From contig NC_045147.1 of the NCBI RefSeq assembly GCF_008831285.2, positions 3,870,001 through 3,934,000 of the forward strand: DNA of 64,000 nt. Direction: 5' to 3'. This document shows positions 42,424 through 54,112 of the stretch, in pieces (position 1 is the stretch's first letter; each line of letters starts with the position of its first letter). This DNA comes from Nymphaea colorata (taxonomy: Eukaryota; Streptophyta; Magnoliopsida; Nymphaeales; Nymphaeaceae). Position numbers and translations under genes: made by a program. A model generated the notes under the pieces. That model was not told the DNA's origin, made no database searches, and worked only from the letters and a program-made list of their open reading frames with translations.

Positions 42424-45400
42424 TGTTTGCATCCCAAAATTTTCATTGGTTTTGGAGTGCTCCAGAAAAATAAGGTTTTTGTTTTGAAAGAGGAAAGAAA
42501 GGGACTCGCCCGTCGGTACGAGAATCGACCATTCCCGGCGCTTTTACCGGGGGTAATCAACCCAAGGACTATGTTTATCATTGATGCATTTCGTTTTAAC
42601 TTAAACATCTTTTTGATTCTATATGCGGTGTAGAAAATATTGAAAGTTTGGAGTTTCAAACTTTTGAAAAGGTTCTTGAAGAATTGCTTGAAAAAGTGAA
42701 ATGTTTTGAGGAAAAAGTGAAACTAGTAAATATCATTTGAAAAACTTGTGAAAACCTTTTGAAATCACTTTAGTGTTCTCTTAAGACTTTAAGTAGGTTT
42801 GAGATTTTGCTCTAATTCGGTTACCACCTAGCTAGAGCTCCATCCCTTCTTCCTTAAGTTCTTTTAGAGAGGTGCTTGTGATCATAAGTGAAATAAAGTG
42901 GGTGAGAATGCATGAATGCATTTACCCTATATGATTGAAAAAAAGTAAAACATTCCTACCACAACATTCATCTAATATCATTCCTACCACAACATACATC
43001 TAAGATTTCGTTGTTATAATTATTATATATAAGAAGGAAAAATTTTTGAAAATGGATAGAGATTATAGACCATCAAGCATGATTCCAATATTGGGTCATT
43101 ACTTGATTTGTGGTCTTATTGAAGTTGGTAAATAGAAAGTTCATGAGATGAGAATGTTAAGAAGAATACAAGAGATAAAACACTCTTATGAAAGGAAAGA
43201 GAGAGATATAGAGAAAGACATGCATACTTGTGTACATATCATCACATATAAAGAGAAAAAGATGTATTGATTCGAAGAGAAAGAGAGATTTTAGAGGAAA
43301 AGAAAAATATCATACGCATATATGGGTATGAAAAATGTTATAAGAGAAGATATTTGTCTTGAAAAGAGGAATAAATATTTGAAAGAGAGGAGATGGAACA
43401 CATGTACATACGTATTCATGCACATATGAAAATTTATAAAATAGAAAGTGAAAGCATAGAGAGAGAAAGATGGGGGTCATCATGTTGGCATAAATGTATA
43501 TAACATGTGTATACATCCATACCTTCACAAGATTAAAAAAAATCAAGGAACAACTTAAAATTACCAACTTCAAATTTAATGTGGGCCGGAGGGGAGCTTG
43601 GACTCATGCAAGAGTCTAAGCTAAGTCCCTAAGGTCATATTAGAAGGTTCTTTTTGAAAATGTTTTGGAAAATATGATTTATATAAGTATAGAATGTTAT
43701 TATTTAGTTTGTTGTAAGGGATATATTTCTTCCATCGTTGGGTATGAAAGAAAACAAGCAACATAACGAAGCACTCGTTAGGGTTCCTAATGTGATGATT
43801 AAGAAAGAATCTAGCGCAAAATGTCATGAAAATGCATATTAACATGTACATTTTCGTGAGGGTTTATCCCGGGTTGGACAAGTCCCAACCTCAAAAATTA
43901 ATATGAAAATAAAGAATCCCCAAACCACACTCTCATTCCCGCCATACATTCACATGTAAGTAAAGAACCAAGCAATCATGCGTGCATAATTTATAGATAA
44001 CATTCAAGGAATGAAAGAAAGAAAGAGAATGATGGAAAAAGCAAAGTTCAATTAGGAGGGAAGACATGATGTAACTATGAATTGATATACCACTTCATCT
44101 TCTCATGTTCCCGGTGCACTTGAGTATAGCCTCTTGACTCTAGAATAGAGATTGAGAGCTATCTCTTTTGACCATGGAGAAATGAGGAAGAGAGGAAAAT
44201 AAGAGGAAACAAAAAAAAACAATAAGAATGTATTCATGAAAAGAAAGAACTTGATTAAAATGAAAGATCATCTCATCTTTCCATGCTCCCGGTGCACTTT
44301 GAGTATAGCCTCTTGTCTCTAAAAAGAGATTGAGAGCTACCTTTTTTAGCCGTGGGGAGATGAAGATGAGAAGAAAATATAGAAAGAGATACAATGTTAT
44401 ATTTAATAAAAGAGAAAACATGATTCAATCATGAAACGAAAGATCTTCTCATCTTTTCACACTCCCAATGCACTTGAGCATAGCCTGAGCATAGCCTCTT
44501 GTCTCTAAAAAGAGATTGAGGGCTATCTCCTTTGGTCATGGAAAGAGGAAGAAGAAAGAAAAAAAAAAAAAAAAATAACAAGGACAAGACTATTGAAGAA
44601 ATGAAATAACAATAACAACAAAAATATATTCATTAAGGAAAAGAATAACAACAACAAGAATATATTATTGAAGAGAAGAAAGAGCAATAAGATATTAATA
44701 TAGAGAAAGAACAAGAACAACAAGAATACTTGAAAGAACATGATTTAATCATAAAATAAGATATCATCTCATCTTCTCATGCTCCCGGTGCATTTGAGCA
44801 TAGCCTCTTGTCTCTAAAAAGAGGTTGAGTGCTATCTCCTTTGGCCATGGGGAGATGAAAATGAGAAGAGAAAATGAAAACAACAACAACACTATGTTTA
44901 AGAGAAAGAAATAACATAATAATAAGAACATTAATGAAAAGAAAGAAGAAAGAAATGAGAGAGATGAAGATTACATACCTCTAATAGGAAATGACTTAAG
45001 GAAGATGAACACCTTCACTTGAAGATCCCCTTTTGAATGAAGCTCCAAAAGTGCTTGCTCTAAGTTGGAGAAGGAAATGAAAAGAGTAAGAGGGAGAGAG
45101 AGAGAGAGCTCAAGAGAAACTCTAAGTCTTCAAGTGAGAATATACTAGAGTTTCTCCCAAGGACCAATCTTGCCCAAGAGGGGGGATATGGGGGGGTATT
45201 TATAGAGGATTTTGGAGCCAAAACCCAAAATTTGAATTTTTTTGACCCAAAAAGACTAAAATCACCCTCCAAAAAGAGATTTTTTGGCCAAAAGGAAGGG
45301 CAAATGAGTCTTGTCCACCCAAAAAGACTAAAATCACCCTCTAAAAGAAGGTTTTTTGGTCAAAAGGAGGGGCAAATCGGTCTTGTTTGAAAAAGACTAA

Positions 45401-45849
45401 AATCACCCTCTAAAAGAAGGTTTTTTGGTCAAAAGGAGGGGCAAATCGGTCTTGTTTAAAAAAGACTAAAATCACTCTCTAAAAGAAGGTTTTTTGGTCA
45501 AAAGGAGGGGCAAATCGGTCTTGTTTAAAAAAGACTAAAATCACCCTCTAAAGGAGGTTTTTTGGTCAAAAGGAGGGGCAAATCGGTCTTGTTTAAAAAA
45601 GACTAAAATCACCCTCTAAAGGAGGTTTTATGGTCAAAAGGAGGGGCAAATCGGTCTTAAATGATTGATTTGGATCTGAACTTGGGTTTTGGATATAAAA
45701 GCAGTATTTTGGATTTAATTTGGATCTGAGAGTTCTATTTTGGATTTAATTTGGATCTGAGAGTAGTATTTTGGAAATCTTGTGCCGAAATTTGAATTCG
45801 CACTTGGATAAAACATCATAGTCCTTTAGAAAAATTTGGGGTGATTACA
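42424..45849 (-). repeat. 3' LTR of the Ogre element
   Basis: Near-identical partner of 54934-58291 and 68 bp longer. It contains six instead of five 69-bp units and an 11-bp duplication (GCATAGCCTGA at about 44480) absent from the 5' LTR. TATA box copy at 45197-45205 (minus). It begins directly inside the copia integrase frame. Confidence 0.95.
45254..45660. repeat. 69-bp tandem array in the 3' LTR (six units)
   Basis: Units start with GACTAAAATCACCCTCTAAA at 45254, 45326, 45395, 45464, 45533 and 45601 and each contains TTTTTTGGTCAAAAGGAGGG and CAAATCGGTCTTG. The first unit is the most diverged. On the transcribed strand the array lies directly upstream of the TATA box. Confidence 0.95.
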
Positions 45850-45853
45850 GATG

Positions 45854-45862
45854 CCCCTCTTT
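45854..45862 (-). promoter_or_regulatory. Ogre polypurine tract
   Basis: The minus strand reads AAAGAGGGG followed by CATC and the 3' LTR start TGTAATC. Position and purine content fit the plus-strand primer. Confidence 0.7.
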
Positions 45863-45947
45863 GTTAATAAGCCGGTGTTAGCCATGCTTAGTGACAAAGA
45901 TAAACGCCACAAATTTTTCAAGCAAGATATTTTCATAGAGATGTTTC

Positions 45948-46241
45948 AGGCTTTACCCCTTACTTGAATGGGTTGTTTGAGCTTAAATTGCAGGTTTAAC
46001 CCCTTACCTGCATGGGTTTGCCGATTTCAAATTCAGGATTAACCCCCCTGAATGGGTTGCCTTGACTTGCATCACAAGTTGAACCCTTTAACTGTGTGGG
46101 TTGCTTTGGCTTGTAGCACAAGTTTAACCCCTTTGCCTGCATGGGTTGCTTTGGCTAGCATTGCAGGTTTAACCCCTTGCCTGCATGGGTTGCCCTCATA
46201 TTGCGGGTTTAACCCTTTACCTGCACGGGTTGCTCTCAAGC
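45948..46241. repeat. Seven-unit ~43-bp tandem array in the Ogre 3' untranslated region
   Basis: Units contain AGGTTTAACCCCTT(A/G)CCTGCATGGGTTG followed by a variable CTTGGCTTGCATTGC part, starting near 45948, 45992, 46034, 46075, 46120, 46166 and 46205. The array lies between the integrase stop (46441) and the polypurine tract. Confidence 0.9.
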
Positions 46242-46440
46242 CCTGAGCGATAAAAATAAGAATGCCTCAGTGTAATTGTCATGTTTTACAACTGGGAAGA
46301 ATCTAGATTGAATAGTCGATGTGGAAACACAAATGTTTGACATTGATTGGAAAATAAATACAAGAGAACTAGGCATAAAATTTCTTGAGGTGAAGGGCAT
46401 TAACAGGATCGGCAAATTCCACCCCATCTGCATCAATTAG

Positions 46441-47565
46441 TCAGTATGAATTGTGGGGCAAAACTTCCTTAATGATATATGGGCCTTCCCAATTTGGTGC
46501 CCACTTGCCTCGTGGTCGTCCTCTCAGGTACACTGCAGATCGTAGGACCGAATCATTCACTTTGAACTGTCTCTCGATAACTGACTTGGCAAATTGTCTG
46601 GCTACCCTTTGGCGATAAGCTTCAGCATGTTCAGCCGCTTTTAGCCTCTTTTCATCTAGCAAATTGAGTTGCATTAGCATTTTTTGTTGATATTGAGTAA
46701 GAGGGAGCTCTATGAGAGAAGCGAACTTCAAAGCAGGTTTCAACACATGTAATGGTAGAACCACTTCTGTTCTATAGACTAGCTCTGCTGGAGTGGCATT
46801 TGTTGGAGTTCTCATAGTGGTGCGATATGCCCATAGAGCGTTGTGCATCTTTTCATGCCAATCTCTTCCTGTTTCTACTGTCCGTTCCAAGATGCGGATC
46901 AGGATCTTGTTGGTAGCCTCTGCTTGTCCATTGCCTTGGGGGTAATAAGGAGCTGAAAAATGGTGCGTGATGTGGTATTTGCTGCACAACTGCCTCATCT
47001 TTTCATTCTTGAAATGAGTTCCATTGTCTGATACTATATCATGAGGGACTCCAAATCTGCAAAGAAGATTTTTGTGAATGAAGGACACTACATGACGTCC
47101 TTCCACCGTTCTAAGTGTGACGACTTCTACCCACTTGGTAAAATAATCTGTTGCAGTAAGAAAATACTTATGGCCGTTAGAAGCTGCAGGGGATATCGGT
47201 CCGACTACGTCAAAGGCCCACATTGAAAACGGCCAAGGAGATGTCACAGAATGCAAGTGAGATGCTGGGGCATGAATTACTGGAGCATGCAGTTGACATT
47301 CTTTGCATCTTTTGACAAATTGGTGACAATCTTTTTGCATGGTAGGTCAATAATACCCTGCTCGAATTATTTGTTTGGTGAGGGTTTGGTAACCAACATG
47401 GCCTCCACAATCTCCTCGATGTGATTCTTCGATTACTTTCTTTGCCTCATCTTCATCAAGACACCGAGAGTATTCAGTGCTAAATCCACGTCTGTATAAT
47501 ACCCCTGCTAGGATAAAGTACCTTGCTGACATACATTGTATTGCTTTTTGTTCATTTTTAGACAT
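46441..47565 (-). pseudogene. Ogre integrase
   Basis: The minus strand has an H2C2 zinc-binding domain (ESHRGDCGGHVGYQTLTKQI, then CKECQLH), interrupted by TGA at about 47345 where the family has Trp (YY-stop-PTM). The catalytic core has all three acidic residues: AFDVVGPISP (D), VSDNGTHFKN (D) and GNGQAEATNKILIRIL (E). The C-terminal part includes RRTVE-like RTTMRTPTNATPAELVY and KWAPNWEGPYIIKEVL, the GPY/F module. The core 299 codons (46441-47340) are open. Upstream connection to RNase H (47566-47734) is broken by shifts. Confidence 0.88.
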
Positions 47566-47734
47566 TTCAGTCGGGAATTCTCTGCTTTCAATATACCTTT
47601 TGATGTCATGGTACCAAGGCGTATCCCCCCTTGGATACGATGAACATGCGCCATCGTTTCAAAAGCAGGGTGTTCTAATCTTCCAATCTCAAAAGAGCGG
47701 ATTGCTTCATTGGTTCGAAAAGTGATGGTTGATC

Positions 47735-49870
47735 CTAAGCTCGCGAGCCATCCGCAATAGAGTTACCTTCTCTCTTTACGTGAGTCAATTGTACTTCTTC
47801 GAATTGACAGATTAAGGAGGTAGCAATTTCTTGATATGGCACCAACTTTTCATCTTTGACTTGCCATTCTCCATTCACTTGGTTTATAATAAGCTGAGAG
47901 TCGCCGAAGGCATGCACTCTTTTCACTTGAAAACTCAATAAAGAACGAAGTCCTTGTATGAGGGCTTCATATTCAGCCATGTTATGGGTACATGGAAAAT
48001 CAAGTTTCAAAGAGTACGGGATCATTTCGCATTCTGGAGTGATGAGTAAGATGCCTATGCCTGCTCCCATCACATTTCTGGACCCGTCAAAGTACATCTT
48101 CCATGTCGAAACCGTTTCCAATCTTAGTACATGTTCATCTGGAAACTCATCATTTGTTCTGATTTCTTCGTACTGAGGGAAGTCTGCTAACTGATCCGCA
48201 ATTGTTTGTCCTTTGATTGACTTTTGAGACACATATTCAAGATCATATTGCATCAACAGAACTTGCCATTTTGCGATACGCCCATTAAGGAATGGTTGTT
48301 CCAAGATGTACTTGAGAGGATTTAGTTTGGAGAGTATCTTGACCTCACAAGCCAATAAGTAATGTCTCAACTTCTGACACATCCAAACCAATGCCAGACA
48401 AGTTTTCTCTATTGGAGAGTACTTCTTTTCGTACTGAACAAAAGTCTTGCTAATGTAATAGATTGCATATTCGATGCGACTTCCTTCCTCATATTGTGCC
48501 AAAAAGCCGCCACATGCTGACTCATTCACTGTGATGTAAAGCAGCAGTGGTCTTCCCAACGTTGGTGGTTTTAGAATTGGTGGATTTAGAAGGTATTTCT
48601 TGATCCTTTCGAATGACTGTTGGCATTCAAAACCCCATTCAAACTTGACATCTTTCCTCAGTAGCTGGTTGAATGGCTCGCATCTCATGGCCAGATTGGA
48701 AATGAATCGTCTGATGGATTGGATTCGTCCTTGCAAGCTTCGCAACTCCTTGATATTGGTAGGTGGTGGCATATCGATTATTGCCTTGGCTTTTGTAAGA
48801 TCCATTTCAATTCCCTTCTTACTGACCATGAAACCCAACAGTTTGCCTGACTCAACCCCAAACACACATTTTTGAGGATTCAGGCGAAGCTTGTACTGTA
48901 AAAGCCTCTCGAATACTTGGGCAAGAGTTTCAATGTGATCTTCTCTTGTCTTGGATTTGATCAATATGTCATCGATATATGCATCCATGATTTTATGCAT
49001 CTGGTCATGGAAGATGGCGGCCATGGCTCTTTGATAGGTTGCTCCAGCATTCTTCAACCCAAATGGCATTACCGTGTAACAAAAAGTACCCCATGGTGTA
49101 GTAAAAGCGGTCTTAGGTTGATCTTTGACTGCTAATTTGATTTGATTATATCCCGAATATCCATCCATGAAAGAAAACATTGCATGGCCTGCAGTACTGT
49201 CTACCAATAGATCAATGTTTGGAAGAGGATAATCATCCTTCGGTGTGGCTTTGTTCAAGTCTCGAAAGTCGATGCACAACCTAACTTTGCCATTTTTCTT
49301 GGAGACCACCACGATGTTCGCCAACCATTCGGGGTAATCGATGGCACGAATGAATTTTGCCTTTAGCAAGTCCTCTAGTCCTTCTTTTATAGGGCCTTCT
49401 AGTCGAGGGTCAAGCTTGCGCAATTTTTGCTTAATCGGCTTGCAATTAGGATTTAAGGGCAAACGATGTTCAACCAATTGGGGGTCTAAGCCTGGCATAT
49501 CTTCATAAGTCCAAGTAAAAGCTTCTTGGTTACTTATAAGAAAGTCCACCAATCTTTTCTTCTCATTCGCTGACAAACTGGTGCCAATTTGAAGAATTTT
49601 AGGATCTTCACTGGTTCCAATATTAATTTCTTCAATTGGATCATTCACCAAAGATGAGGGATGCTCTTGTTTCTGAATCTGAGTGAATTCTGGTAATTCT
49701 GACTCGGGTATTGCCATAGGTTCCATTTCACCGACTGCTTGTTCGATAAATGCTTTCTGGGGGGACTTTCGTGGAAAAAGAATAAACTGAGACATATTGA
49801 GTTCCGACATCCTGTAAAGAGGATAAAGGAAAGATTTGGACGAAATTGACAACAAAAAAATTACTTGCAT
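47735..49870 (-). CDS. Ogre reverse transcriptase with two RNase H domains
   Basis: A 711-codon open frame. RT: WLANIVVVSKKNGKVRLCID (residues about 183-202), FRDLNKATPKDDYPLPNIDL, SFMDGYSGYNQIKLA, the AFTTPWGTFCYTVMPFGLKN block, and the catalytic YIDDILIKS (Y-I-D-D). First RNase H: IEYAIYYISKTFVQYEKKYS and TCLALVW, with several usual acidic residues replaced, as expected for the degenerate tether domain. Second, archaeal-like RNase H: WKMYFDGSRNVMGAGIGILL (about 590-610; catalytic D in YFDGS), HNMAEYEALIQGL and AFGDSQLIINQV. The second RNase H marks the Tat clade. The frame ends in TAG (47735-47737) just after SIADGSRA, earlier than in the family, so the RT is cut from integrase. Confidence 0.92.
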   Translation of the reverse strand: MQVIFLLSISSKSFLYPLYRMSELNMSQFILFPRKSPQKAFIEQAVGEMEPMAIPESELPEFTQIQKQEHPSSLVNDPIEEINIGTSEDPKILQIGTSLSANEKKRLVDFLISNQEAFTWTYEDMPGLDPQLVEHRLPLNPNCKPIKQKLRKLDPRLEGPIKEGLEDLLKAKFIRAIDYPEWLANIVVVSKKNGKVRLCIDFRDLNKATPKDDYPLPNIDLLVDSTAGHAMFSFMDGYSGYNQIKLAVKDQPKTAFTTPWGTFCYTVMPFGLKNAGATYQRAMAAIFHDQMHKIMDAYIDDILIKSKTREDHIETLAQVFERLLQYKLRLNPQKCVFGVESGKLLGFMVSKKGIEMDLTKAKAIIDMPPPTNIKELRSLQGRIQSIRRFISNLAMRCEPFNQLLRKDVKFEWGFECQQSFERIKKYLLNPPILKPPTLGRPLLLYITVNESACGGFLAQYEEGSRIEYAIYYISKTFVQYEKKYSPIEKTCLALVWMCQKLRHYLLACEVKILSKLNPLKYILEQPFLNGRIAKWQVLLMQYDLEYVSQKSIKGQTIADQLADFPQYEEIRTNDEFPDEHVLRLETVSTWKMYFDGSRNVMGAGIGILLITPECEMIPYSLKLDFPCTHNMAEYEALIQGLRSLLSFQVKRVHAFGDSQLIINQVNGEWQVKDEKLVPYQEIATSLICQFEEVQLTHVKREGNSIADGSRA

Positions 49871-49961
49871 TTGCGTATATATAAAAAAAAAAAGTTCTTA
49901 GTTCATAGAATGGGTTCTCTCATGAGACAAAAGTGAATACTATCAGCCCCCAAGATCTTCT

Positions 49962-50912
49962 TCAAATTCCTTCATGATATCCCAGTCCTCTCATGTTCAT
50001 CTGAAAAGATATGCTAATTGGTTGCAAGATGCCATCTTCATTTTTCCCAAGGCCAGTGAATGGACGGTAGCCACCTTTCAGAAGCAACTGAAAACCCTTG
50101 GGGTTTTTCATGAAATGAACATACAATAGGTGTTCTTGGTAACTTGCACGATTGCTTGAAATAGCATAAGCATTCCCGGATGGTTCCTCTATCTCCATGT
50201 TCTGCATCCATTCTTCCAAAGGTCTGTCCTTTGTTGTTCTTATGCTCGGTACATCTACCGGATCAATTGGCCTAGGGAGCATAGGTTGCATCAACCTCTT
50301 GACCGGATCCTCAGCACGGATAGTGATGACTGATGGACCAAAATTCCATTTTAGGCATTGATGAAGAGTGGATGAGATCGCTCGTACTTGATGGATCCAA
50401 GGTCGTCCCAAAAGCAGGTTGTATGATGGTGGTACGTCTACCACATGAAATACAATGCAATGGCTAGTATTTTCAATGATCACATTCATGTCGAGGGTAC
50501 CTTTGCTGTTCATGCCTCGGCCATCGTATCGTAGATCTTGGTATTATCAGAACGATATTCGTTTTCATGAAACCCCAATGTTTTAGCCGTGAGATGAGGA
50601 CAATATTCAAACCACTTCCTCCATCAATCAAAACATGTGGCACCGTCATCCCATTGACCTGAACAACGATGTAAAGAGCATCTTCATGGAAATATCCCCA
50701 TTTTGAGAGGTCTTTTTCTGAGAAGGTAATTGACTGATTTTTAGAAGCTTGAATCGAGTCTCCCTCATCCATACGCTCTTCCAAGGGAGAACGTCCAAAT
50801 AGCATGGATCTTCATCTGAGGAGTCATTTGATGATTCGTCGCCTTGTAAGATAAAAGTCTTTGGAATCATAGGAAGTTTCTTGGGCAAACTTTCTATCCT
50901 GCCTTTCATCAT
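49962..50912 (-). pseudogene. Ogre protease and G-patch-like segment
   Basis: The protease active-site region reads ALYIVVQVNGMTVPHVLIDG then GSGLNIV (50590-50680); the catalytic triplet is D-G-G where active enzymes have D-T/S-G or D-N-G. After a shift near 50510 comes FHVVDVPPSYNLLLGRPWIH (about 50400-50460), the well-conserved word of Ty3/gypsy proteases with the flap. Near the end GGYRPFTGLGK and MRGLGYHEG (49970-50070) form a G-patch-like motif, as seen in other Tat-lineage proteins. Frame breaks separate it from gag and from the RT ORF. Confidence 0.75.
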
Positions 50913-51072
50913 AGCAATGAAATTTAGAGGTTCCTTACCTTGGTCTACACCATGATTTTGTGTGAGCTGCTCCCAATATAAGGTCGAATGTGCTCTTGTG
51001 GATGGTACGGAAGTGGAGTGACTGTAGTGATCATGGCTACTACCGCCTTTCCGTGGTCAGGGAATGGATTCC

Positions 51073-52734
51073 TTAGTATCTCAGGGGTACTATCATCACA
51101 AATCTTGAAATCTTTGTTGATGAAGTCTTGAATAATATTTTTGAAAACAAAACAATCCTCAGTGTCATGACCAGGGGTACGATGAAACTTGTACAGTTTT
51201 CTTTATTTCCTCCCATCATTTTCGGAGGCTCTGACACTTTTGGCAAGACGATAGTTCCTTTGGCGAGAAGGTATTCCAGGATCTTCTCCCGAGACTGGCT
51301 CAGAGGAGTGAATTTTCGGTCGTAGCTCCAACCTGGGTGTTTGTTCTTCCTTTCATCGTCGCCTTTGAGAAACTGTGTGTTCTTCTTGAAACTGACTCCC
51401 TTGTCATGCTTGTAGTTATTATCATGGTCCTTTCTAATGCCAGCATTGACTATGAATTGTGCAGGCAGTTGTATCCTTCCTCCTTTCTTTCCATCTTCTT
51501 TGTACTTAGGAGCAATAATTCCATCAAAATCTCCTTTCTCAATTCCTTCTTCTATCGAGTTTGCTTGTTCAATCAACTCAGCAAAGGTTTTGATTGGGGC
51601 ATTGCGGATGAGACTTTTCAAGGGTTGGGCAAGATTTTTCCTAATGAGTGACAAGGCTTGTGTCTCAGAAATGGGCTCCTTCATCTTATTGCATTGCATT
51701 CTCCATTTTTGGATGAATTCTCGAGCTTTTCTCCCTGTTTCTGACGAAGACTGCAAATGGTACTGAGGGTTGGAGCCATGGGAGCATTTTGTTCGAATCT
51801 TTCAACAAACATGTTAATCAACTTGTAAACTTCTTCAGCTCGATTGGATTGATATTTTCTTTATACCATTGTGCGGCAATGCCTTCAAGACTTCTTGGAA
51901 AATATCGGAACAAAGCTCTGTTATTTGTCCGAATTTTGTAGCAATCATTGAAAAAGGTTGAAAGATGAACATGTGGACAGGTGGTTCCATCATATCTGAT
52001 GAATTCTCTGGGCAAGCCTTTCACGTCTTCGTCTCCTTCAATGCCAAGGTAGTAGTCCTCACATGAGTATGAACGTTTCCCCTTCCCCCTAAGCTCAAGA
52101 TTGTTCATTCTTTTCTCCATTTCGTAGAATCTGCGCTTAGTCGGACTTTCATCATCACTTGATTCGACCAATTCTGGCTTGGTCTTTTTCTTCTTGCCCT
52201 TGATCTCTTTACTTTTTCTTCAGAACTCTCACTGTCTAAGCTGCTGCTAGTGATGTATTCTTTGTCTTTTTTACTTTCTTGGTAGGTTTTCTCTTCCTTT
52301 TGGGTTTCTCTTCCGAACTTTCAGTGGTGATAGGACTGGGTGAGCTGTTTTCTATCATAACATCTTTTCTCTCTTTTTATTTTTCTTTGTTGTCTTTTTC
52401 TTTTTGAGAGAAAACAATTCGGGTTTTTCTTCCTTACTAGTTGTTGAATCTGAACCCAAATGGTCTTCATCCTGATTTTCAACAAAAGACTTGTTTTTTT
52501 CTTTCCTTTTTGCTTGGCAGTCTTTTCATTGTCCGGCTCTGGAGTAACCATCAAGGCCTTTTGCTCTTCTTGGTTTTTCATGAATCGCTCCATGAACAAA
52601 CGGAACATATAGTAAGCTTCTGGCTCGATTGCTGGGAGGCCAAGTGTTTCTGGACGGAGTTCAGAGGATGAAACCTCATTTTGAGGAGTCTGCTTAGCTT
52701 GCGATCTAGTTTCAACCATCTTGTTGGCTTTCAA
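51073..52734 (-). pseudogene. Ogre gag
   Basis: The start at about 52734 or 52719 gives a Lys/Glu-rich N-terminus (ETRSQAKQTPQNEVSSSELR), a shift near 52330, then RRFYEMEKRMNNLELRGK and the retrotransposon-gag core FIRYDGTTCPHVHLSTFFND with LEGIAAQWY (51840-52010). A frameshift near 51815 leads into REFIQKWRMQCNKMKEPISE and PLKSLIRNAPIKTFAELIEQ (51560-51720). At the end the Cys/His word FHRTPGHDTEDCFVFKNIIQ appears in the alternative frame (51115-51185). Core residues of the family are recognisable; at least three frame changes make it non-functional. Confidence 0.85.
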
Positions 52735-52891
52735 GTATTCACCTTATGACATAAGAAAATAGAGTTATTGGACGGAAATGATGACAAAATGAAGGTTCAT
52801 ATTGCATTACAAGTTTTTAAAAGTTACATCCAAAGATACTAATAAAGATGACAACGACAGAAGGAATACAAAGTTGACAACATAAAACTTT

Positions 52892-54112
52892 TTAGGGAAG
52901 GATGGATGGTGGTCGGTTGGCATCCCACCACTCAGCATAATCCTTCTTCACCACTGGGCCTATGAACCAAGTGTATGATAGTTGTGTCTTCCATTCTTGT
53001 CGAGCTACTGCAAACAATGCTATCCATTGAGGAGAACTAAGGTCAAATTCGGGAATAGCTCCAATTGGTGCATGCACAGAGACCATCTTCTGCCTTTGAG
53101 AGAACTGTCTCATACATCTATCAGCACAATAATCAACTATGAAGTAAGGGCCCAAGAGTGTGGTACGCCCATGATGATGGTGAGTGTATCGGGGTAGGCT
53201 CTGCCGACGATCACAATAATCCCAAATGATCTCTCCTTCATTCAATTGCTCGATCAAACGACGGTATTGCTCCAAGGTTGTCAATGATCCATTAGTGTTT
53301 CTGAATAGACTAGCTTGGGGTCCCGCATGCTTGAGGAACCACAATTGTAAAGCATATGTGCATCCTTCTATGAAGTCGATATCTCCAATGGTAAAGCGGG
53401 TGAGTCCTCGGTAAAGGAAGGCTAAGGCTGTCATTGCTACTGACAAGTGTCGGGTCCCTCTATGCCCCTATACTCGAAAAAGTTGGGCAATATGGACATC
53501 TAAAAGGTCACTTCCATTGGTAAAAAGGGTCACTCCTACTGTGCAGAGCATCATACAATGTTTAATTCTCCCTATGGCTTTTCGAGGTAGGGTAGAAGGT
53601 TCAACATAGGTTCCAAATTCTTCATACAAATTTTTCATGTTGATGCTTTGATTTTCATGGTTTTCTACTAAAGGCCAAGTTTTTCGTCCAGTAAAGTGAG
53701 CAATGAGGTCATTTGCATTGACCTTGATTGGGTTCATAAGGAATTGTTTTTCCAATAGATCATTTGGGTCACAAGTTGGGGTGGGGAGGTCTAGTATTTC
53801 GGCAAATTCATCTAGTAATATTGTCATTTCTCTCCATGGAAACCAAAAAGAGGAGGTCCTTGGGTTCCAACGCTCGGCGATTGCATGTACCAAATTTCCA
53901 TTAACTGACTGCATTCCTCCAGCTGCCACTGTCTCTAGCCCACATTCTTCAAAGTAAGAAGGAAACATCCGAGAGAAGGTGGGATGCCAAGTCTGATACC
54001 ATTCGAGAGCCAAAGGTTGAGACTCAAGAGAAATGTAGGTGGACCGTTCGGGACCTTCCCCAAAGAGGATGTGATCATAAGGGAATGTGACACCACGTTG
54101 GAAAGAATACAT
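52892..54112 (-). pseudogene. Ogre ORF1: plant mobile domain protein
   Basis: The start at 54112 gives about 400 codons with one in-frame TAG (53468-53470) after which the same frame continues to 52892. The N-terminal half has SFWFPWREMTILLDEFAEIL (about residues 89-108) preceded by LVHAIAERWNPRT. This is the plant mobile domain (PMD, PF10536-like) pattern 'ERW.P.T..F.....E.T.TL.D'. Further blocks include RKAIGRIKHCMMLC and, after the stop, ALAFLYRGLTRF. ORFs with this domain sit upstream of gag in Ogre elements; their function is unknown. Only one nonsense change breaks it. A short non-coding gap separates it from gag. Confidence 0.8.

Noticed and set aside
44140-45272. Minus-strand Phe/Leu-rich open frames (also 56671-57775)
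   Set aside because: They lie inside the LTRs, come from A-rich non-coding sequence, and are duplicated only because the LTRs are.
45254-45660. Possible CRISPR-like array
   Set aside because: Units are directly tandem with no unique spacers, lie in an LTR, and the genome is a plant.
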